A stretch of DNA of 35,604 nucleotides. Source: Massilia glaciei. GTDB lineage: Bacteria; Pseudomonadota; Gammaproteobacteria; Burkholderiales; Burkholderiaceae_D. A program made the translations under genes and the position numbers. The notes beneath the pieces are model-generated. The model made no database searches, was not told the DNA's origin, and was given only the letters and a program-made list of their open reading frames with translations. Below, one piece after another: positions 7,856 to 16,291 of the stretch; within the stretch, counting starts at the first letter, position 1; every line of letters begins with the position of its first letter. The DNA lies in NCBI RefSeq assembly GCF_003011895.2, contig NZ_PXWF02000238.1:1-35604 (forward strand). Direction: 5' to 3'.

Positions 7856-9595
7856 TCAGTGCGAGTGCTTGGGCACGGCCGAGCCGCGGCTGCCGACCAA
7901 AAAGTCGAAGTCGCAGCCCTCGTCGGCCTGCAGCACGTGTTCGATGTAGAGTTGCTGGTAGCCGCTTTTGGGGCCGCTCGGCAGGGTTTTGGCGCGCGCT
8001 GCCAGGCGCTCGGCGATTTCGGCGTCGCTGACATGCAGATTCAAAATGCCGCCGGCGCAGTCGAGCGTGATGGTGTCGCCGTCGCGCACGATGCCGAGCG
8101 GGCCGCCGGCCATCGCCTCGGGCGCCACGTGCAGCACCACGGTGCCGTAGGCGGTGCCGCTCATGCGCGCGTCCGAGATGCGCACCATGTCGGTCACGCC
8201 CTGCGCGAGCAGCTTGGGCGGCAGGCCCATGTTGCCCACCTCGGCCATGCCGGGATAGCCTTTCGGGCCGCAGTTCTTCATCACCAGGATCGAGCTGGCG
8301 TCGACCTCGAGCTCGGGGTCGACGATGCGCGCCTTGTAGTGGTCGAAGTCCTCGAACACGACCGCCTTGCCGGTGTGCTGCATCAGCGCCGGGGTCGCGG
8401 CCGACGGTTTGAGCACGGCGCCGTTGGGCGCGAGGTTGCCGCGCAGGATGCAGATGCCGCCGTCGGCCAGCAACGGCTGGTCGAGTTTGCGGATCACCTC
8501 GTCGTCGTAGACCGGCGCCTCGGCGCAGTTGGCCCACAGGCTGTTGCCGTTGACGGTGGGCGCGTCCGGGTGCGGCAGCAGGCCGCCCTCGCCGAGGCGC
8601 CGGATCGCGCCGGGCAGGCCGCCGGCGTAGTAGAACTCCTCCATCAGGTAACGGCCCGACGGCATCAGGTCGACGATGGTCGGGGTGCCGCGGCCGATCC
8701 GGGTCCAGTCCTCGAGCGCGAGCGGCACGCCGATGCGTCCGGCGATCGCCTTCAGGTGGATCACGGCGTTGGTCGAGCCGCCGATGGCGGCGTTGACGCG
8801 GATCGCGTTCTCGAACGCTTCGCGGGTGAGGATCTTGGACAGGCGCAGGTCCTCGCGCACCATCTCGACGATGCGGATACCCGACATGTGGGCCAGCACG
8901 TAGCGGCGCGAATCGACCGCCGGAATGGCCGCGTTGTGCGGCAGCGAGGTGCCTAGCGCCTCGGCCATGCAGGCCATGGTGGAGGCGGTGCCCATGGTGT
9001 TGCAGGTGCCGGCCGAGCGCGACATGCCGGACTCGGCCGACATGAACTGGTGCAGCGTGATGGTGCCGGCCTTCATCTGCTCGTGCAGCTGCCAGACGGC
9101 GGTGCCGGAGCCGATGTCCTTGCCGTTCAGTTTGCCGTTGAGCATGGGACCGCCGCTGACGACGATGGTCGGCAGGTCGACGCTGGCCGCGCCCATCAGC
9201 AGCGCCGGGGTGGTCTTGTCGCAGCCGACCAGCAGCACCACGGCGTCCATCGGATTGCCGCGGATCGATTCCTCGACGTCCATGCTGGCGAGGTTGCGCG
9301 TGAGCATGGCGGTCGGGCGCAGGTTCGATTCGCCGCTCGAGAAGACGGGGAACTCGACCGGGAAGCCGCCGGCCTCGAGGATGCCGCGCTTGACGTATTC
9401 GGCCAGCTGGCGGAAGTGGGCGTTGCAGGGGGTCAATTCGGACCAGGTGTTGCAGATGCCGATGATCGGCTTGCCCTGGAATTCGTGGTCTGGGATGCCC
9501 TGGTTCTTCATCCAGCTGCGGTACATGAAACCGTTCTTGTCCTGGGTTCCAAACCATTCGGCCGAGCGCAGCTTCGGCATTTTCTTCTCAGACAT
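7856..9595 (-). CDS. L-arabonate dehydratase (IlvD/Edd family, [2Fe-2S])
   Basis: Cytoplasmic sugar-acid dehydratase of 579 residues, converting L-arabonate to 2-keto-3-deoxy-L-arabonate. The Fe-S ligands are visible as Cys57 (ELTPCNA), Cys125 (GCDKTTP) and Cys198 (AGTCNTMG), with Lys127 in the position of the carbamylated lysine that helps bind Mg2+. The opening LRSAEWFG and the YRSWMKNQGIPD segment match the characterised rhizobial L-arabonate dehydratase and not dihydroxyacid or phosphogluconate dehydratases; D-xylonate may be a secondary substrate. It is the first gene of the oxidative unit. The ATG at 9595 has GGGGAG six bases upstream; the ATG at 9599 is out of frame and stops at once. 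A strong promoter (9656-9684) and an operator-like palindrome (9705-9722) precede it. Confidence 0.93.
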   Translation of the reverse strand: MSEKKMPKLRSAEWFGTQDKNGFMYRSWMKNQGIPDHEFQGKPIIGICNTWSELTPCNAHFRQLAEYVKRGILEAGGFPVEFPVFSSGESNLRPTAMLTRNLASMDVEESIRGNPMDAVVLLVGCDKTTPALLMGAASVDLPTIVVSGGPMLNGKLNGKDIGSGTAVWQLHEQMKAGTITLHQFMSAESGMSRSAGTCNTMGTASTMACMAEALGTSLPHNAAIPAVDSRRYVLAHMSGIRIVEMVREDLRLSKILTREAFENAIRVNAAIGGSTNAVIHLKAIAGRIGVPLALEDWTRIGRGTPTIVDLMPSGRYLMEEFYYAGGLPGAIRRLGEGGLLPHPDAPTVNGNSLWANCAEAPVYDDEVIRKLDQPLLADGGICILRGNLAPNGAVLKPSAATPALMQHTGKAVVFEDFDHYKARIVDPELEVDASSILVMKNCGPKGYPGMAEVGNMGLPPKLLAQGVTDMVRISDARMSGTAYGTVVLHVAPEAMAGGPLGIVRDGDTITLDCAGGILNLHVSDAEIAERLAARAKTLPSGPKSGYQQLYIEHVLQADEGCDFDFLVGSRGSAVPKHSH

Positions 9596-9655
9596 TCATT
9601 TCTCCCCAGATTGTTCTTGTGTCTGCGCCCTCGGGGCCAGACTATCTATGGAGGA

Positions 9656-9684
9656 ATATTAAAGAAGGGAAAGATATCTTTCAA
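9656..9684 (-). promoter_or_regulatory. Sigma70-type promoter of the L-arabonate dehydratase unit
   Basis: On the minus strand TTGAAA (9684-9679) and TAATAT (9661-9656) are separated by exactly 17 bases, a near-consensus promoter about 60 bases upstream of the start codon at 9595. A perfect 14-bp palindrome, GAAAGATATCTTTC (9669-9682), overlaps the -35 box and spacer and could be a repressor site. Confidence 0.75.
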
Positions 9685-9704
9685 ATCACTTTTTCTTCAT
9701 GATT

Positions 9705-9722
9705 GATATCGAAATCGGTATG
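9705..9722. promoter_or_regulatory. Operator-like palindrome, copy A (GATATC-N6-GGTATG)
   Basis: One of three copies of GATAYC-N6-RGTATC in the locus. It ends 20 bases upstream of the -35 box of the dehydratase promoter, so its centre is near -64 relative to a start point about 7 bases after the -10. That is the usual place for an activator such as a LysR-type regulator. The match to the consensus is imperfect only in the last base. Confidence 0.6.
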
Positions 9723-9750
9723 TCGTTGCGAGGGAAACGTGAACGCCGAA

Positions 9751-9908
9751 CGTCATCCTCGCGAAAGCGGGGACCCATACTGAGCGGGTCTTTTACGCGG
9801 CGTTCGCACTTTCTGGCCCGGGAATTTTTCGGCGAAACCTCGGCCTGAAGGTTCGAGCGTCGCGTACAGGCAAGCTCAGTTTGGGTCACCGCTTTCGCGG
9901 GGATGACG
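9751..9908. repeat. REP-like element with 27-bp terminal inverted repeats
   Basis: The arms at 9751-9777 and 9882-9908 are inverted copies differing at two of 27 positions. They have the CGTCATCC-CGCGAAAGCGG-GACCCA pattern of the dispersed repeats common in these genomes, with about 104 bases between them. The element lies between the 3' end of galM (9995) and the promoter of the dehydratase unit, so it follows a transcription unit end. The open frame that runs through it (9686-9973, minus) is not considered a gene. Bases 9909-9994 hold nothing else recognisable. Confidence 0.75.
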
Positions 9909-9994
9909 TTGGTTATTTTATCGATGAAGATCGGTTTCTCGATTTCTGCAGCGTTAACCACCAGATCCCGCACCGGAGCGATTTCAGCGTGGGT

Positions 9995-11050
9995 CTAACG
10001 TTGCACCGAGAACCGGAAACGCGATTCGGTCTCGTATTGCTCCCCCGGGCGCAGGATGGTGTTGGCAAACCGAGGCTGGTTCGGCGCGTCCGGAAAGTGC
10101 TGCGGCTCGATGCAAAATCCGCCGCGGTGGCCGTAGCGCCAGCCTTTTCCGCTGAGCGAGCCGTCGAGGAAGTTGCCGCTGTAGAGCTGCACCCCCGGCT
10201 GGTCGGTGAACAACTCGAGCACCCTCCCCGACACCGGTTCGCGCACCCGCACAGCCGCCCCGCCCGCCCCCGCGTTGAGCACGTAGTTGTGGTCGTAGCC
10301 GCTGCCCCTGGCGAGCTGCTCGTGCGGCTCGCCGACGCGCGCGCCGAGCTTGCGCGCGCTGCGGAAATCGAACGGCGTCCCCGCCACGCCGGCCGGCCCC
10401 CCTTCCGGAATGAGCCCCGCGTCGACCGGCAGATAGGCGTCGGCGTCGATCGTGAATTCGTGGCCGAGCACGCTGCCGTGGCCGGCCAAATTGAAGTACG
10501 CGTGCTGGGTCAGGTTCACCGGCGTGGCCCGGTCCGTCTCCGCATGGAACTTGACGCCAAGCGTGTTGTCATCGCCAAGCGCGTAGACCACCTTCACCCG
10601 CAGGTTGCCCGGGTAGCCCTGCTCGCCGTCGACGCTCAGGTACGTCAGCGTCAGGCCGCACACGTCGCCGTCCTGGAACGGGGCCGCCTCCCACAGCACC
10701 TTGTGGAAGCCGCCCGTGCCGCCGTGCAGATGGTTGGCGCCGTCGTTGAGCGGCAGTTGCACCGTCTCGCCGTCGAGCTCGAAACGCCCGCGCGCGATGC
10801 GGTTGCCGAAGCGCCCGATCAGCGCGCCAAAGTACGGGCTCTCGTGGCTGTACGGGGCCACCGTGTCGTAGCCGAGCGTGATGTCGGTGAAAAACCCGTG
10901 GCGGTCGGGCGTGTGGATCTCGGTGATGACGCCGCCGTAATCGCTGATCCGCACGATCATGCCGTTGCGGTTGACCAGCGTGTACAGGCGCGCCTGCCTG
11001 CCGTCCGGGAGCGAGCCGAACGCGCGGTGTCCGATGTGTGGTTTGTGCAT
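9995..11050 (-). CDS. galM: Aldose 1-epimerase (mutarotase)
   Basis: GalM-family mutarotase of 351 residues, interconverting alpha and beta anomers of free sugars; here it probably supplies the anomer needed by L-arabinose isomerase or the sugar dehydrogenase. The catalytic residues are visible: His109 in NHLHGG, His183 in TQHAYFNLAG and Glu315 in CIEPQHFPDAPN. The start at 11050 gives the normal family length; an open frame continuing upstream to 11182 lies inside the GH43 gene and is ignored. The ribosome-binding site is weak (GAG inside the preceding stop region) and the gap to the preceding stop is only 7 bp, so translational coupling is likely. It is the last gene of the receptor-transporter-GH43-galM run. 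Confidence 0.92.
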   Translation of the reverse strand: MHKPHIGHRAFGSLPDGRQARLYTLVNRNGMIVRISDYGGVITEIHTPDRHGFFTDITLGYDTVAPYSHESPYFGALIGRFGNRIARGRFELDGETVQLPLNDGANHLHGGTGGFHKVLWEAAPFQDGDVCGLTLTYLSVDGEQGYPGNLRVKVVYALGDDNTLGVKFHAETDRATPVNLTQHAYFNLAGHGSVLGHEFTIDADAYLPVDAGLIPEGGPAGVAGTPFDFRSARKLGARVGEPHEQLARGSGYDHNYVLNAGAGGAAVRVREPVSGRVLELFTDQPGVQLYSGNFLDGSLSGKGWRYGHRGGFCIEPQHFPDAPNQPRFANTILRPGEQYETESRFRFSVQR

Positions 11051-11057
11051 GGGGATC

Positions 11058-12002
11058 TCAGGCTTGCGAGGCGCTGCCGAACACGGGCATCCCCGCCTCG
11101 TCCCAGCGCAGCGCCTTGACGTAGGTGTGGCGGTCCGGATTCCACAGCGGGTCGCCGATGATCTCGGTGTAGGTGCGCGCATGGTAGACCAGCATCACCG
11201 TGTCGCCGTCGGCGCCGCTCGTGAAGCTGTTGTGGCCCGGCCCGTACACGCGGTGTTCGTAGCAGGTCCGCAGCACCGGCGCCGCAAGCTTGGTCCACGC
11301 GCCCGGATCGAGCAGGTCGGCGTTTTCGTCCGCCCACAGCAGGCCCATCGCGTAGTTCTCGTCGGTGGCGCTGGCCGAATAGCTGATGAAGATCTTGCCG
11401 TTGCGCTTGAGCACCGAGGGCCCCTCGTTGACCCAGAAGCCGCGGATCTCCCAGTCGAATTCGGGTTTGCTGAGCATGACGGGCGGGCCGCCCAGCTGCC
11501 ACGGGCTCGCCATCGGCGCGATGTAGAGGTTGGAATTGCCCTCGATCGCCACGTCCTTTTGCGCCCACAGGTAGTACAGCACGCCCTTGTGGCTGAAGGT
11601 GGTGGCGTCGAGGCAGAAGCTGTCGATGCCGGTGTCGATCTGCCCCATGAACTCCCACTCCCCCTCGAGCGGGTTGGGGCCGCTGTTGCGGATCGCGTAC
11701 ATGCGGTGCTGGAACAGCTTGTCCTTGATCTCGCGGCTGGGCGCGGCCGCGAAATACACATACCAGGCGCCTTCGTTGAAATGCAACTCGGGCGCCCAGA
11801 TCAGCTCGCTATAGGGGCCGCTGTCGGGCTTGATCCACACATCCACCGTGGGCGCCTGCGCAAGGCCCTCGATGCTGGTGGCGCGCCGCAGTTCGACGCG
11901 GTCGAAGGCCGGCACCGAGGCCGTGAAGTAGTAGTAGCCGTCGGTGTGGCGGTGGATGTGCGGATCGGCGCGCTGCGCGATCAGGGGTGTCAGTGTGGGC
12001 AT
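11058..12002 (-). CDS. Cytoplasmic GH43 exo-alpha-1,5-L-arabinofuranosidase-type enzyme
   Basis: GH43 enzyme of 314 residues without a signal peptide, so it should act in the cytoplasm on imported arabino-oligosaccharides and release free L-arabinose. Catalytic residues by motif are Asp13 (QRADPHIH), Asp132 (CLDATTF) and Glu193 (VNEGPSVL). IWAPELHF, YHARTYTEI and YGPGHNSF are shared with the exported paralogue at 24763-25794, and both resemble the GH43 subfamily 26 exo-arabinofuranosidases. It lies between the sugar symporter (38 bp upstream) and galM (7 bp downstream), which supports an intracellular role after uptake. The start at 12002 has only a weak ribosome site (GAG). Confidence 0.9.
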   Translation of the reverse strand: MPTLTPLIAQRADPHIHRHTDGYYYFTASVPAFDRVELRRATSIEGLAQAPTVDVWIKPDSGPYSELIWAPELHFNEGAWYVYFAAAPSREIKDKLFQHRMYAIRNSGPNPLEGEWEFMGQIDTGIDSFCLDATTFSHKGVLYYLWAQKDVAIEGNSNLYIAPMASPWQLGGPPVMLSKPEFDWEIRGFWVNEGPSVLKRNGKIFISYSASATDENYAMGLLWADENADLLDPGAWTKLAAPVLRTCYEHRVYGPGHNSFTSGADGDTVMLVYHARTYTEIIGDPLWNPDRHTYVKALRWDEAGMPVFGSASQA

Positions 12003-12040
12003 GGTCTCTAATGGTTTCAGGTCGGGTCTCGTGTGCGGCT

Positions 12041-13402
12041 TCAGGTCGATTCGGCAGCGAGGAAGCCGCGCGTGCGCATCTGCTCCTTGACCTCGCCGTA
12101 GTAGCCGTCGCTGATGCGGTACTTGAACATCAGCAAGCCCATCAGCAGATGGAAGAAGCCGGGGATGATGGTCAGCATCAGCGCGATGCCGGTCAGCGCC
12201 AGCGCGGTTTGCTCCTGGTTGGCCTGGTAGTCGAAGAACGTGAGCAGCACGCCGACCAGCGCGCCGGCCACGGCCATGCCGGCCTTTTGGCACACCGAGA
12301 TGCCGCCGAAGGCGAAGCCCGAGACCCGCTTGCCGGTCTTGACCTGGCCGTAGTCGATGGTCTCGGCGATCGCCGACCAGAACACCGGCGCGTGCAGGTC
12401 GACCACGAACGACAGCAGGAAGTAGAGCACGAAGGCGAGCATGACGTCGCCCGGTTCGACCGCGTAATAGATCAGCACGCTGATGAGCGCGACCGCGAGC
12501 TGGGTGTTGCGGAACAGCTTGACCTTGCAGTAGAACTTGGTGATCCAGGTCGAGGCGATCATCGACAGGATGGCCGCCGCCACGCCCACCGACAAAAAGG
12601 CCGAGACGGTCGCGGTGTCGCCCCCCAGATAGTATTTGGCGTAGTAGATCGCGACCGAGCCGCGCACCACGTAGCCGACGGTGCCGGTGACGCACACGCC
12701 GCACAGCACCAGCCACTGGTCGTTGCGCATGAGCAGCGCGAACTGCTCCGACAGCGATTGTTTTTCGACCACGTGGACCACGCGCTCGGTGGTCGTGAAC
12801 ACGCAGAACAGGAACAGCAGCACGCCCATCGCGGCCATCACGGCCATGGCCGCCTGGTAGCCGGCGGCGGCGTCGCCCCCGCCCCATTGCTGGGCCAGCA
12901 CGGGCACGATGATGGTGACCATGAAGGCGCCGATCTTGGCGAAGAACAGGCGGTAGCCGTTGGCCGAGAGGCGCTCCTGCGGGTCGCTGGTGAGGCCGCT
13001 GATGAGCGAGATATACGGGATCCCGACGCCGGCCGTCATGAGCGTCATGAGGATGTAGGTGCCGTAGGCCCAGACCAGCTTGGCGCTGTAGTCCCAGTCG
13101 GGCGTGGTGAAGACGAAGAACACGCTCACGCCGTAGGGCACGGCCAGCAACAGCAGCCAGGGCCGGTAGCGTCCGAAGCGCGAGGTGAAGCGGTCGGTCA
13201 GCTGTCCCATGGCGAGGTCGGCCACCGCGCCGACGACCTTGACGACGACGAACAGCAGCGCCAGGTCCTGGGTGCGCAGGCCGTAGATGTCGGTGTAAAA
13301 AAAGGTGATGATCAGCATCATCGATGAGATCACGACGTTCAGGGCCATGTCGCCGGCGCCGAATCCGACCTTCTCCAGGGTCGACAGTTTTTGGGTTTTC
13401 AT
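12041..13402 (-). CDS. GPH (MelB/XynT-type) sugar:cation symporter
   Basis: Inner-membrane transporter of 453 residues with about 12 hydrophobic segments, belonging to the glycoside-pentoside-hexuronide:cation symporter family. The GFGAGDMALNV opening, GQLTDRFTSRFGRYRPW after the second helix and the IDYGQVKTGKRVSGF cytoplasmic loop are family signatures. Expected cargo is L-arabinose or short arabino-oligosaccharides, given the receptor upstream and the cytoplasmic arabinosidase downstream; xylosides cannot be excluded. The chosen ATG (13402) gives the normal N-terminus just before helix 1, with GGAG nine bases upstream; a longer frame to 13483 would begin inside a strong hairpin and adds a basic tail with no family counterpart. 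A 17-bp stem-loop (13422-13463 region) lies between it and the receptor gene. Confidence 0.9.
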   Translation of the reverse strand: MKTQKLSTLEKVGFGAGDMALNVVISSMMLIITFFYTDIYGLRTQDLALLFVVVKVVGAVADLAMGQLTDRFTSRFGRYRPWLLLLAVPYGVSVFFVFTTPDWDYSAKLVWAYGTYILMTLMTAGVGIPYISLISGLTSDPQERLSANGYRLFFAKIGAFMVTIIVPVLAQQWGGGDAAAGYQAAMAVMAAMGVLLFLFCVFTTTERVVHVVEKQSLSEQFALLMRNDQWLVLCGVCVTGTVGYVVRGSVAIYYAKYYLGGDTATVSAFLSVGVAAAILSMIASTWITKFYCKVKLFRNTQLAVALISVLIYYAVEPGDVMLAFVLYFLLSFVVDLHAPVFWSAIAETIDYGQVKTGKRVSGFAFGGISVCQKAGMAVAGALVGVLLTFFDYQANQEQTALALTGIALMLTIIPGFFHLLMGLLMFKYRISDGYYGEVKEQMRTRGFLAAEST

Positions 13403-13425
13403 TTTTCTTATCTCCGTACGACGAC

Positions 13426-13463
13426 GGGGAGGCGTTGCTGGATAAGTCCGGCAACGCCTCCCC
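13426..13463 (-). other. Strong intercistronic hairpin between receptor and symporter genes
   Basis: GGGGAGGCGTTGC (13426-13438) is perfectly complementary to 13451-13463, and the inner bases extend the stem to about 17 pairs (one wobble) with a TAAG loop. It lies 56 bp after the receptor stop and 24 bp before the symporter start. A second, weaker GC stem is possible at 13471-13495. No T-tract follows on the minus strand, so a processing, stabilising or partial-termination role is more likely than full termination. Confidence 0.75.
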
Positions 13464-13519
13464 TTGACTTCCCCTGGACCCACATCGGCCGGGGGAAGGA
13501 GGCTTGCTGAGGCTTACTC

Positions 13520-16159
13520 TTACTTCTTCCAGCGCAGCGACAGGCCGATGGCGCGGTCGTAGCGGCGTATGTCGCGCGGTAACTCGGCAACGCCATGGTA
13601 GTCGTTGTAAGGCGAGTCCATCAAGTTGTTGGCGTCGAGCGAGAGCGTCACGTCCTTGCCGATCTTGTACGAGAGCGAGGCGTCGAGCGTCTTGATGGGC
13701 GCGACGATCAGATTGGAGCCGAGGCCGCGGTAGTTGTATTCGGCCACGAACTTGTCGCGCCAGTTGTAGGCCAGACGGCCCGACCACGGACCCATTTCGT
13801 ACAGGCCGACGACGTTGTAGGAGATCTTGGACATGCCGGCGAAGGTGTTGGTGACCATCTTGTTGGTCGCCGCGTCCATTTCCGACAGGCCGCCATCCAT
13901 ATAGGTGATGTTGGCTTGCAGGCCGAGGCCGCCCAGCAGGCCCGGCAGATTGTCGTAGAACTGCTGGTAGGCCAGCTCGACGCCATGCAGGTTGCCTTCA
14001 GTCGTGTTGTGCGGACGGTTGATCCGGTACGACACGCCGTTATGGGTCTCCAGCTCGTCCTTGCGGCGGATGAAGTTCTTGAAGTCGCGCGAGAACACGG
14101 CCGTGGTGATCGAGCCGGTCGGGGAAAAATACCATTCCAGCGCCATGTCGAGGTTGATGCCCTCCTGCGGCTTGAGGTTGGGATTGCCGGCCGAGCCGAC
14201 CGCGTCGGTGGTCGGGGTCGGGGTGTTGAGCGTCAGGCCCGGGTTGTAGTCGCCGAAGATGCCGCGCTCGATCGCCTTGCCGGCCATGAAGCGACCGATC
14301 AGGTCGTGCCGGAAGTGCGCCCGCACCGACAGGCTGGGCAGCACATCGGTGCTGTTGGCCTTGATCGCCAGCGGGCTCGGCGGCGCGCCGTCGCCATTGC
14401 GCGAGAAGCCGTCCATTTCGAGCGCGGTCTTGACCACCCGCACGCCGACGTTGCCGTCGACCGGGATCGAGCCGAGCTCGAAGCCGTACTTGGCCTTGCC
14501 GTACAGCGCGGTGGTCGCCTCGCGCGCCTTGAACGACGACAGCGGGTCCTCGGCGCTGCGGCCGGGGCTGCCGAAGGCCTTGCGGATGGTATCGGTGTTG
14601 CTAAGCAGATAGGTGTGGCAGGGCGCGTAGAACTGGCTCATGCCGTAGTCGCCGGAGGTCCGCGCGCTCAGGCAGCTCATGCCCGGCAGCGTGGCGGCCG
14701 AGATGCCGGCCGGGGCCGGACGGTAGCCGTCCTTTTCGCGGATGTACTGCGCGCTGCGGTCGGCCAGCCGGATCCCGCCCGACAATTCCTTGAGCAGGCC
14801 GTCGCTCTCGAAGTCGTAGGTGGCGTCGGCGCGCCAGTCGGTCGAGCGGCCCTCGGAATGGTTGTGGTTGTCGAACAGGCCGAACAGGGTCCAGTTGGCC
14901 GGCTTGCCCATGTCGTAGCCGGGGTAGTCGAGGAAGCCGCCGCCGTCGCGCACGCCGGCCGACATCGGCTTGACCGAGAAGTCGACCACGTCGACGATCG
15001 GGTTTTCCTGCCTGTAGTTGCTCACCGTGCGCACCAGCTCGGTGGTGGCCATCAGTTTTGGCGTGATGTTCCAGCGTCCGCCGAGCGCGCCCTGGGTGCC
15101 CATCGAGTAGTCGTCGCGCGCCTGGGTCGAGCTGAGCGTGAATTCGCTCGCGCCCGGATGTGTGATGGTGTTGAGGTAATTGGTGCCGGGGATCTTGGTG
15201 ACCACGCCGCCCTTGAAGATCGGCAGGTCGCCGACGAAGAAGATGCTCTGCGAGACGTGGTCGATCTTGGTGCTCATGACGTCGGCGTAGAGCTCCATGT
15301 CCCGGTTTGGACGCCACTGCAGGGCGGCATTGCCGGCGAGGCGCTTGCGGTCGCCGTTGCCCATGACGCGCCCCATCGCGCGCGAACCGGTCACGCCGCC
15401 GTCGATTTTCATCGGCGGCGAGACCCACGCGGTTTCGTCGTGGTAGCGCCCGCGCTGGTAGGAGATGCCGGCCAGCGCGCCGAACTCGCCCATCCCGGTC
15501 TTCCAGCGCTTGGAGAACATGCCCGACAGGTTGGGGTCGTAGGAGCCCGATTTGTCGCGGTGCTCGACGCGCCCGGCAAACGAGACCACGCCGTCCTTGA
15601 AGTCGAAAGGCTTGAAGGTGCGCACGTCGATCACGCCGGCGGTGCCGCCCTCGACCATGTCGGCGCCCTGGGTCTTGTAGACGTCGACCCGTTGCAGCAT
15701 GGCGACGGGGACGTCGGCCAGGAACAGGTTGCGGCCGGCGGCGGTGAACATTTCACGGCCGTTGAACAGGGTCACCACGCCGCCTAGGCCGCGGATGACG
15801 ACGTTGCCGGCTTCGCCGTTCTGGCGGATCACCTGCACCCCGGTGACGCGGCCGAGGATCTCGGCCACGTTCTTGTCCGGGAATTTGCCGATGTCCTCGG
15901 CGACGATCGAATCGACGACTTGTTCGGCGTTCTTCTTGAGCATCTGGGCGCTCTTGGCCGCGTTGCGCACGCCGGTCACGACGACCACCGCGGGCACGGC
16001 TTCGGCGGCGTCGGCAGGGGCGGCGGGCGCCGTTTGCGCCCAGGCGCCGGCGCTGGCGCCGATCAAGCCGGCGCCGGCGAGCGCGGCGACGATGTGCTTC
16101 AAGGTTGGGGTCTGGCCGCCCTGGTTGGCCGCTGCTGGGCCATGGCTCGAATTCTTCAT
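13520..16159 (-). CDS. TonB-dependent outer-membrane receptor, probable arabino-oligosaccharide importer
   Basis: Outer-membrane beta-barrel receptor of 879 residues. It has a signal peptide ending AWA (about residue 41), a TonB-box-like VVVVTGVR (57-65), a plug domain from about 73 (DSIVAEDIGKFPDKNVAEIL, VIRGLGG, GTAGVIDVRTFKPFDF), and a 22-strand barrel ending in SLRWKK. The organisation is that of the Caulobacter-type carbohydrate receptors, and its place at the head of the uptake genes suggests arabinan oligosaccharides as cargo; the cargo is inference. The ATG at 16159 has GGGAG four to five bases upstream; an in-frame start at 16192 is less likely. Upstream, on the minus strand, lie a candidate promoter (16225-16254) and an operator-like palindrome (16274-16291). 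It is the first gene of the left-hand unit and is divergent from araB. Confidence 0.92.
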   Translation of the reverse strand: MKNSSHGPAAANQGGQTPTLKHIVAALAGAGLIGASAGAWAQTAPAAPADAAEAVPAVVVVTGVRNAAKSAQMLKKNAEQVVDSIVAEDIGKFPDKNVAEILGRVTGVQVIRQNGEAGNVVIRGLGGVVTLFNGREMFTAAGRNLFLADVPVAMLQRVDVYKTQGADMVEGGTAGVIDVRTFKPFDFKDGVVSFAGRVEHRDKSGSYDPNLSGMFSKRWKTGMGEFGALAGISYQRGRYHDETAWVSPPMKIDGGVTGSRAMGRVMGNGDRKRLAGNAALQWRPNRDMELYADVMSTKIDHVSQSIFFVGDLPIFKGGVVTKIPGTNYLNTITHPGASEFTLSSTQARDDYSMGTQGALGGRWNITPKLMATTELVRTVSNYRQENPIVDVVDFSVKPMSAGVRDGGGFLDYPGYDMGKPANWTLFGLFDNHNHSEGRSTDWRADATYDFESDGLLKELSGGIRLADRSAQYIREKDGYRPAPAGISAATLPGMSCLSARTSGDYGMSQFYAPCHTYLLSNTDTIRKAFGSPGRSAEDPLSSFKAREATTALYGKAKYGFELGSIPVDGNVGVRVVKTALEMDGFSRNGDGAPPSPLAIKANSTDVLPSLSVRAHFRHDLIGRFMAGKAIERGIFGDYNPGLTLNTPTPTTDAVGSAGNPNLKPQEGINLDMALEWYFSPTGSITTAVFSRDFKNFIRRKDELETHNGVSYRINRPHNTTEGNLHGVELAYQQFYDNLPGLLGGLGLQANITYMDGGLSEMDAATNKMVTNTFAGMSKISYNVVGLYEMGPWSGRLAYNWRDKFVAEYNYRGLGSNLIVAPIKTLDASLSYKIGKDVTLSLDANNLMDSPYNDYHGVAELPRDIRRYDRAIGLSLRWKK

Positions 16160-16224
16160 ATGTCTCCCTGTATTTCTAGTTATGTTCTTCAATGGACTGG
16201 CATTTGCGCTACATGCTGTAAATC

Positions 16225-16254
16225 ATCTTAGGTGCGCGCAAAAATTCAATCCAA
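16225..16254 (-). promoter_or_regulatory. Candidate promoter of the TonB-dependent receptor unit
   Basis: On the minus strand TTGGAT (16254-16249) and TAAGAT (16230-16225) are 18 bases apart, about 65 bases before the receptor start codon. The -35 lies 19 bases from operator copy B (16274-16291), almost the same geometry as in front of the dehydratase unit. Confidence 0.55.
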
Positions 16255-16273
16255 TCAATTATTTGACGATTTC

Positions 16274-16291
16274 GATACCGAAACGGGTATC
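16274..16291. promoter_or_regulatory. Operator-like palindrome, copy B (GATACC-N6-GGTATC)
   Basis: This is the most symmetrical of the three copies: the arms extend to seven bases each (CGATACC/GGTATCG, 16273-16292). It lies 115 bases upstream of the receptor start and 19 bases from its candidate -35 box. With copy C exactly 300 bp away, it could also support a looped divergent control region. Confidence 0.65.

Noticed and set aside
9686-9973. Open frame of 95 codons across the repeat region
   Set aside because: Its product (with MGPRFREDD and VIPAKAVTQ segments) is what these REP-like repeats give in translation; there is no ribosome site or domain.
13595-15787. 730-codon plus-strand open frame opposite the receptor gene
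   Set aside because: It is entirely antisense to a TonB-dependent receptor with a signal peptide and plug and barrel motifs; composition is typical of a GC-rich shadow.
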